This document shows, one piece after another, positions 58,701-64,000 of a stretch of DNA of 64,000 nucleotides. The DNA comes from Neodontobutis hainanensis (lineage: Eukaryota; Chordata; Actinopteri; Gobiiformes; Odontobutidae): assembly GCA_024349245.1 (NCBI GenBank), contig JALDNG010000428.1, positions 1 through 64,000 of the forward strand, read 5' to 3'. Positions within the stretch are counted from its first letter, which is position 1. The number at the start of each line of letters is the position of its first letter. Below the pieces are notes generated by a model. The model saw nothing but the letters and a program-made list of their open reading frames with translations. It was not told where the DNA came from and did no database searches. A program made the position numbers and the translations under genes.

Positions 58701-60294
58701 ACAGAAGAAGAAGACGCTCTAATGGACTCAGGAGCTGACAGACTGAGGCTTGTGTTCTCATTTCCTCACATCATCCACACATTCACTTAAAAACTACACA
58801 GTCTCTGACACAAGCCACTAAACTGTGCCCCAAAAGTCCATCCACATCTGCATTTTACACAAGGCTTTAAACAGCAGCAGAGCTTTCATTTAATCCTGTA
58901 GAAATTTACAAAAGAATGAAGAACCTCAGAAACCTAGTGAATATTACACTTACATTGATATCTCCCACATCTCTTACCCACAATGCCCTGCTCTGAGGGA
59001 GTCACATGACCATCAGTTTCGCTGTGAATCAACTGGAAAACAGTGTCTGCTTCGTCTCAAACTCAGTCCAACAGCACAGCATTATTTACAGAGACAAACT
59101 TTCCAAAGTGTGAGTCATAATTTCAGTTTGACGTCTTGGAGCTGCTTGGGTTTACGTCAGGTTTTTAGAACGTTCGGAGCAGGACTTTGACCTGTTTTAA
59201 AGCCGGATTAATACAAATGGAGAGAGATTACACTGGGAAAGGTTTGTCAAAGTCATGGTAAAAAGAAACAGACCTTAAGAAACATACATTATTATAGGTT
59301 TTTATTTTTTATTTCACAGTTGTGTACTAAATGTGTACTAAATATGTTTATTTAACTGTATATTAGGACATTTAATGAAAGTATTGCCAGTATTCATCCA
59401 CATTTATCTTACCTTTTCTTCTCCATATTAATGTTTTTATTTTTCTATTCTTTGTGGCTGTTTCTTTTTGTGATATCCTTCAGGGCCTTGTAAGAACATT
59501 ACCAATGCGTCTGGAGCTGAAGCCTTGTGCTCTCTTCAGCTGTTTGAACTTGACTTTATACTCTTCCCTTCCCCAGAGTTCGAGCTCGAAAAGGTCAGAG
59601 GTGAGTCTGGGTGAGATAACCCTGAGTACGTCCAGGCTGAATGTGTGAAAAGGGCTCTAAAATTACAACAAGATCCTGAAAGACAAATGCACGAAAAGTG
59701 ATTTTTAAGAGACGTTACTCATGTGGGCTTGTGTTTTATAATTGATGTCGACCAATGAGAGCGTCGCTTTGCAACATGTGAGCATGTGATTGGACAAAGA
59801 CCTGTATGTGCTTAACTTATAATAAACATCTAATTCAATCCTTGATAATAAAGCTTAGATGACGTCTTTAGGTCTTGTTTTTTTCCACAGATGACTCCTA
59901 CAATATGACTTCATGACTTCAGGTGATTAAACAGTAAAAAAAATTGTAAGTTTGATCTATATTATATTATAAAGGGATAATGTTTTTAAACACCACTCAG
60001 CTGGTCTGCACAGAGCACAATTCAGTTTTTGACAGGGAATACTGGTAGTCTGACGGGTTTTTGCAGGAGTCACTGTAAACTTTGCCGCTGGTGTTGTCTA
60101 GTTAACTTATGGCGGTTTAATCATGTCATGAGTGTCATGTCTGCTGGAACAGCGGGACAAATAAAAGTACCTGTTTTCTGTTGTAACATACAGTCGATAG
60201 TCGATTTATCAAAGGATTCCAACGTTACTCTGGACCTTATTCAAGAAAAGGTTTGATGATGTTATGATTGTTTTTATTGACCCCCTGCTGTGGG
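58701..60294. other. Intergenic; one repeat-family member
   Basis: Contains the longest member (59745-59925) of the unclassified repeat described in the findings. No gene recognised. Confidence 0.4.
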
Positions 60295-60560
60295 ACAGTG
60301 GCTGTGTTAGTCACTGGAGGAAGGGCCTGTTTCCGGTGCAGCCTAAACACAGCTCCAGAGCGTTTTCGTGAGTCGGGCCGGTCCCACTTCAGGCCCGGAC
60401 GCTCAGAGCCATTCATCACTGCGACCGCGGGGCCCCGGACGCACGGGGGCCACAGCAGGAGCGGCTCAGAACGAGACGGGGGTCAAGGGCCCGGCCGTAC
60501 GTCATGTTTACGCCCCTGAGCTGACAGCGGGACAAGGGATGTTTACAGACCGGAAGTTTC
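60295..60560. other. CpG-rich segment of unknown role
   Basis: Locally GC- and CpG-rich (gactgcgaccgcggggcccc-like composition) in AT-rich surroundings. Frames on both strands are open but without recognisable domains. It could be a promoter or exon of an unrecognised gene. Confidence 0.3.
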
Positions 60561-60594
60561 CTCAGTGACTTTCACTTTCATTTCACAACAACAC

Positions 60595-60890
60595 GGACCG
60601 GACCAGGACCAGACCAGGACCTGACCAGACCAGGACTAGACCAGACCAGGATCAGGATCAAGACCAGGACCAGACCAGACCAGAACCAGACCAGACCAGG
60701 ACTAGACCAGACTAGGACCAGGATCAGACCAGACCAGGACCTGACCAGAACCAGACCAGGACCAGACCGAGACCAGGGTGAGACCAGGGTGAGACCAGGG
60801 TGAGACCAGAGTGAGACCAGAGTGAGACCAGGGTGAGACCAGGGTGAGACCAGGGTGAGACCAGGGTGAGACCAGGGTGAGACCAGGTCG
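60595..60890. repeat. Compound GACCAG minisatellite
   Basis: The first part (to about 60770) is built of gaccag/gaccagaccaggac words, the second part of about eleven 11-bp units gagaccagggt. The first part is the same word family as the NLR terminal exon. Confidence 0.92.
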
Positions 60891-63800
60891 TGCTCCAGGG
60901 AACAGTCGAAACACAAGTGAGTCACACAAACGACAAACACATTGGACATTTTTATTCAAAGCCTTGTTCCAACAGCAGCAGTTGGGTCTGTTTTGGTCCC
61001 ATCAGTGACTTTAAACAATCTATAATCCTAACTCTGTAGAATTAGACTGAATTTAAACAGGGTTGGTGCTTCGGTGTATTCTGTCTACATTGCATTAATC
61101 ATTTAATCAGAAGCAGGACTACTACTACTAAGTGTTGAAACCTTGTGTTAAATCTGATTTATGTCTCATAGAAACACGCTTTAGTTGCTCTTGTGGAAAG
61201 TCTCTGTTTCTGCAGCAGACACCTTTAAGAGTTACTGAACCAAGCTCTGACAAACTAAAGATCTTAAAATGCTCCTATACACACTACAGTTGTAGGCAGG
61301 TGTACCCTAACATTAACCCTAACCCTGAAGTGTTGGTCTGGCCCCAGAGAGCCCTGAACGTCTGAGTCTGCCTGGGATTAACACCCGGAGCCTCTCTCCA
61401 ACAGTTCTTTCATAAACTGACAGTAAAGTGTAATGGGCTTCTATGAATATTATATGTATTATTATTTGGAGGAACTTCAAAACATTTTTTTGAAGTGGAT
61501 ATGAGTGTGACATCACGTGATGACCTGGTGGGAGGGGTTTTGGGTTGAGTGAGAGAAAATATTTCAATACAATATTAATCATGAGTGGACCCAGAACTTA
61601 CAGTGTTTTGTCATAACATCATGTTATATCACAAACTGCAGACAGGTTTTTTAAGATTCTCATTCATCCAGATCACAATATAACACATAAGGTAAAGAGA
61701 CAAAAGGTAAAAGACCAGGAACTTTGGACGAGGAATGTCTTTGTTTTTCATAACTTTTTTGTGTTATAATAATTGACCTGATATTTCTTCCATCCTTCGT
61801 GCTGCGGTGACAGTCCCGGTGTGTTTGGTGTAGCGCTCAGGTTAAAGGGGTGTGGGTCGGTGTAGTGTTTCTCTGAGACGAACCTGACGCTGTAACTCGG
61901 TAACTCTCGCCTGTGAGGCACTAATGACATGTCGAGCAAGTCATTAGCTTCATTTTCCTGAGGACGGCCCTGGCTTTCGTCCCAACGACACTTCATTACT
62001 GCGTCTTCATTGTGTTCGATCACAAAGGCTCAAGGGCTTAAGGGTAATATCTGACATGAGCTGAGGATTAGGGCTGAGCTGACTTCTACTGTTCGCCTTA
62101 AATATGAGATAAGACCGAGATGAGACAGCTGACATGTTTACAGACCAACTGTAGGCCTTTTTTACTGTAGCCGTACTACATTATATACTATAACTTATAC
62201 TCTACTTTTCTATTATACCACTTACTGAGAATCACAAAGTGTTTGATTAGAAAGTAAATTCTGCTTATAATATTCATATAGAAATAACAATTTCTTCTGT
62301 GTAAACTTTTATAAATATTGTTAAATATTGAGAGATAAATTAATTACTGTGGCAGTACTTTGTGTTTGTGAAAACCACTGCTCTAAACCGTTTCTAAACC
62401 GTTTCTAAACCGTTTAGAAACACTGGACAATGCTTTATTGTCTCCAGAATGTTAAAGTTTGGATGTAATAGAAAAGCCAAGTTGTATCATTTGCAAACAA
62501 GAAAGTTTAAAAATAGAATTGGCCCCAAAATGGAGCCATGAGGAACTCCGTAAATCAGCTTAATTGTTTTATAATTGTATCTCTACATGCTGTTATTTAT
62601 TTATGTAGTAAATAAAGAGCAACATTTGAATTTTTATTTATTCTGACTATAAATTTTCCAAAAAGATTCTAGAAATTTGATCTAGAAAAAGACTAAAAAA
62701 TGTAAAAGGAAAAAAAAATTGTATTTCAGTAAAATGTCAGGAAAGCTTTTAGTTTTTATGTTTTTCTGTCATTTTTAATGGTTTTAATGGTTTAATGGTG
62801 GGATTCAAACTTAAAATTGGGTTTTTAAAAATATGTGTGGCCATCTTTTTAATAATATATTCTTGTTAAAATAGTTTAGTACTGGTTAGTTCTGGGTTTA
62901 GTTCTAACTTAGTCCAAGGTTTAGTCTTGGTTCAAGACTAAGTTTAGTTTGAGTGTAGTCTGACTAGACTGGCTTTAGTCCTGGGTGTTCTTCTGGTTCA
63001 GATCTGTTTTAAAGTTTTTGCCCGGGTTTAATGGTTTAATGGTTTAATACTGGATTTAGCTCCGTGTGATCTCACTGAGAATTGGGTTTACTTTACTTTT
63101 AGATAAACACATAAATATTAACAAAGATGGATCAAAAATAATGTTTCTTTTATGTTGCATCTCTTTGGAGAGAAATAAACTAGACTTTTCATTATTTGTT
63201 CATTTGTCAAAGCCACGGATCACACTTTGTCTGAAGAAGCAGGTTATGTGTGACCTCTGACCTCCTCTGGATTAAGAGGCTAAAATGTCAGTGTCTAATT
63301 GTGTCAGCGGTAAAGTGACACAGACACAGCATAATTACTGCTGCTTTGCTTTTTGGAGACATAGATACATCCGAGTAAAGCCCATATTGTAGAAAGAGCC
63401 TTAAATGGACTTTCAAGTGTTTTTTTTTTACGTGAAGTGTTTAAAATCCTTTGTCACTGGCCACATTTAGAACCAGCTCCCAAAGTATCCATTAGAACCA
63501 TGTTTACAAAATACTAGTCTTCATTGGAATAAATCATATGGTGTGCATTAAACATTTAGAAAGAGACAATAACATTTGCAAAACTTAAAAAAAAGACTCA
63601 CTACTTTGCTTTTATTAATGAAATACAATAATGATCGGCCACAATTTAACAAAAGGGCCTTAACCTTCTACATTTATGTCCCATCCATCACATTTAATTT
63701 GTGTATTTTAGTTGTTATTTCTGATCATGTGATTGGCCAAAGACCCAATGTGGGCAGAACATTCTCATTTATTAAAATAAAAGATGATGAATCCAGTTAC

Positions 63801-64000
63801 AACGGTTGTATTTTCTCAGTTTTTCTATGTTTTTTATGCTCTTGCATCTAACCCTGGTTCAGTTCTTTTTGTTCTTGGCTTTAGTCCGTGTTTAAGGCTA
63901 GGTTTGGTCGAAAGTTTGGCCCTAGCTTTCCTCTTTTTTAGGCCTTGGATAAGTTCACTTTTAGTCCTGTTTAGTGCCGGCTTAATCCTGGGTGTAAGTA
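60891..64000. other. Intergenic; possible regulatory dyad and repeats
   Basis: Contains an inverted homeodomain-type dyad (61921-61947), an old repeat (62420-62560), three 11-bp units of taaaccgtttc (about 62390), and a repeat-family member (63715-63810). No gene recognised up to the right edge. Confidence 0.4.
61921..61947. promoter_or_regulatory. Inverted homeodomain-type dyad
   Basis: CTAATGAC and GTCATTAG are exact reverse complements separated by 11 bp. TAAT cores suit homeodomain proteins. The surrounding 61800-62050 is compositionally balanced. Confidence 0.35.

Overview
The window reads as nuclear DNA of a ray-finned fish, most likely a percomorph teleost. The evidence is a fish-type RING-FISNA-NACHT-LRR immune receptor, tRNA-derived SINEs and LINE-2/Tc1 relics of the teleost kind, abundant minisatellites, and an nkx2.3/slc25a28 neighbourhood. 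The species cannot be told from the sequence. It is eukaryotic, so there are no operons, Shine-Dalgarno sites or CRISPR arrays.

Layout. 1-6.1 kb: repeat-rich flank with a 54-bp tandem array, a possible Tc1-derived terminal exon, a LINE-2 relic, and a diverged block (about 4594-5775) with a 21-bp VNTR. 6.1-19.8 kb, minus strand: one NLR gene whose nine coding exons can be joined with every splice phase matching (966 codons including stop): two repeated N-terminal exons, a RING finger, a FISNA-NACHT exon, three LRR exons and a terminal exon made of minisatellite sequence. Its introns hold a SINE, a solo LTR and a 2.4-kb-offset duplication that copied an LRR exon. 20.3-24.6 kb: a second copy of the 21-bp-VNTR block, a hAT-like terminus, a short 54-bp array and LINE debris. 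24.8-35.4 kb, plus strand: slc25a28 (mitoferrin-2), four coding exons, 380 aa, with a large VNTR just inside intron 2. 35.4-44.6 kb: intergenic, with a strong CTCF-type motif and a block with recurrent GGGACAAA/TTTGTCCC motifs. 45.4-52.2 kb, minus strand: nkx2.3, two exons, 302 aa, convergent with slc25a28 as in human 10q24. 52.2-64 kb: gene-poor upstream flank of nkx2.3 with minisatellites, interspersed repeats and a few candidate regulatory segments.

How it fits together. The right half is a conserved developmental/iron-transport neighbourhood. The left half is a fast-evolving immune-receptor unit bracketed by direct repeats, an arrangement that could promote unequal exchange and copy-number change of the NLR. 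GACCAG-type minisatellites recur across the window, and one has become the NLR's C-terminal coding exon. The most distinctive non-coding signal is a 23-bp-arm hairpin inside the nkx2.3 intron that pairs fully (one G:U) only on the nkx2.3 sense strand. Gene identities rest on motif and family recognition; splice junctions were read by eye from GT/AG sites and phase.
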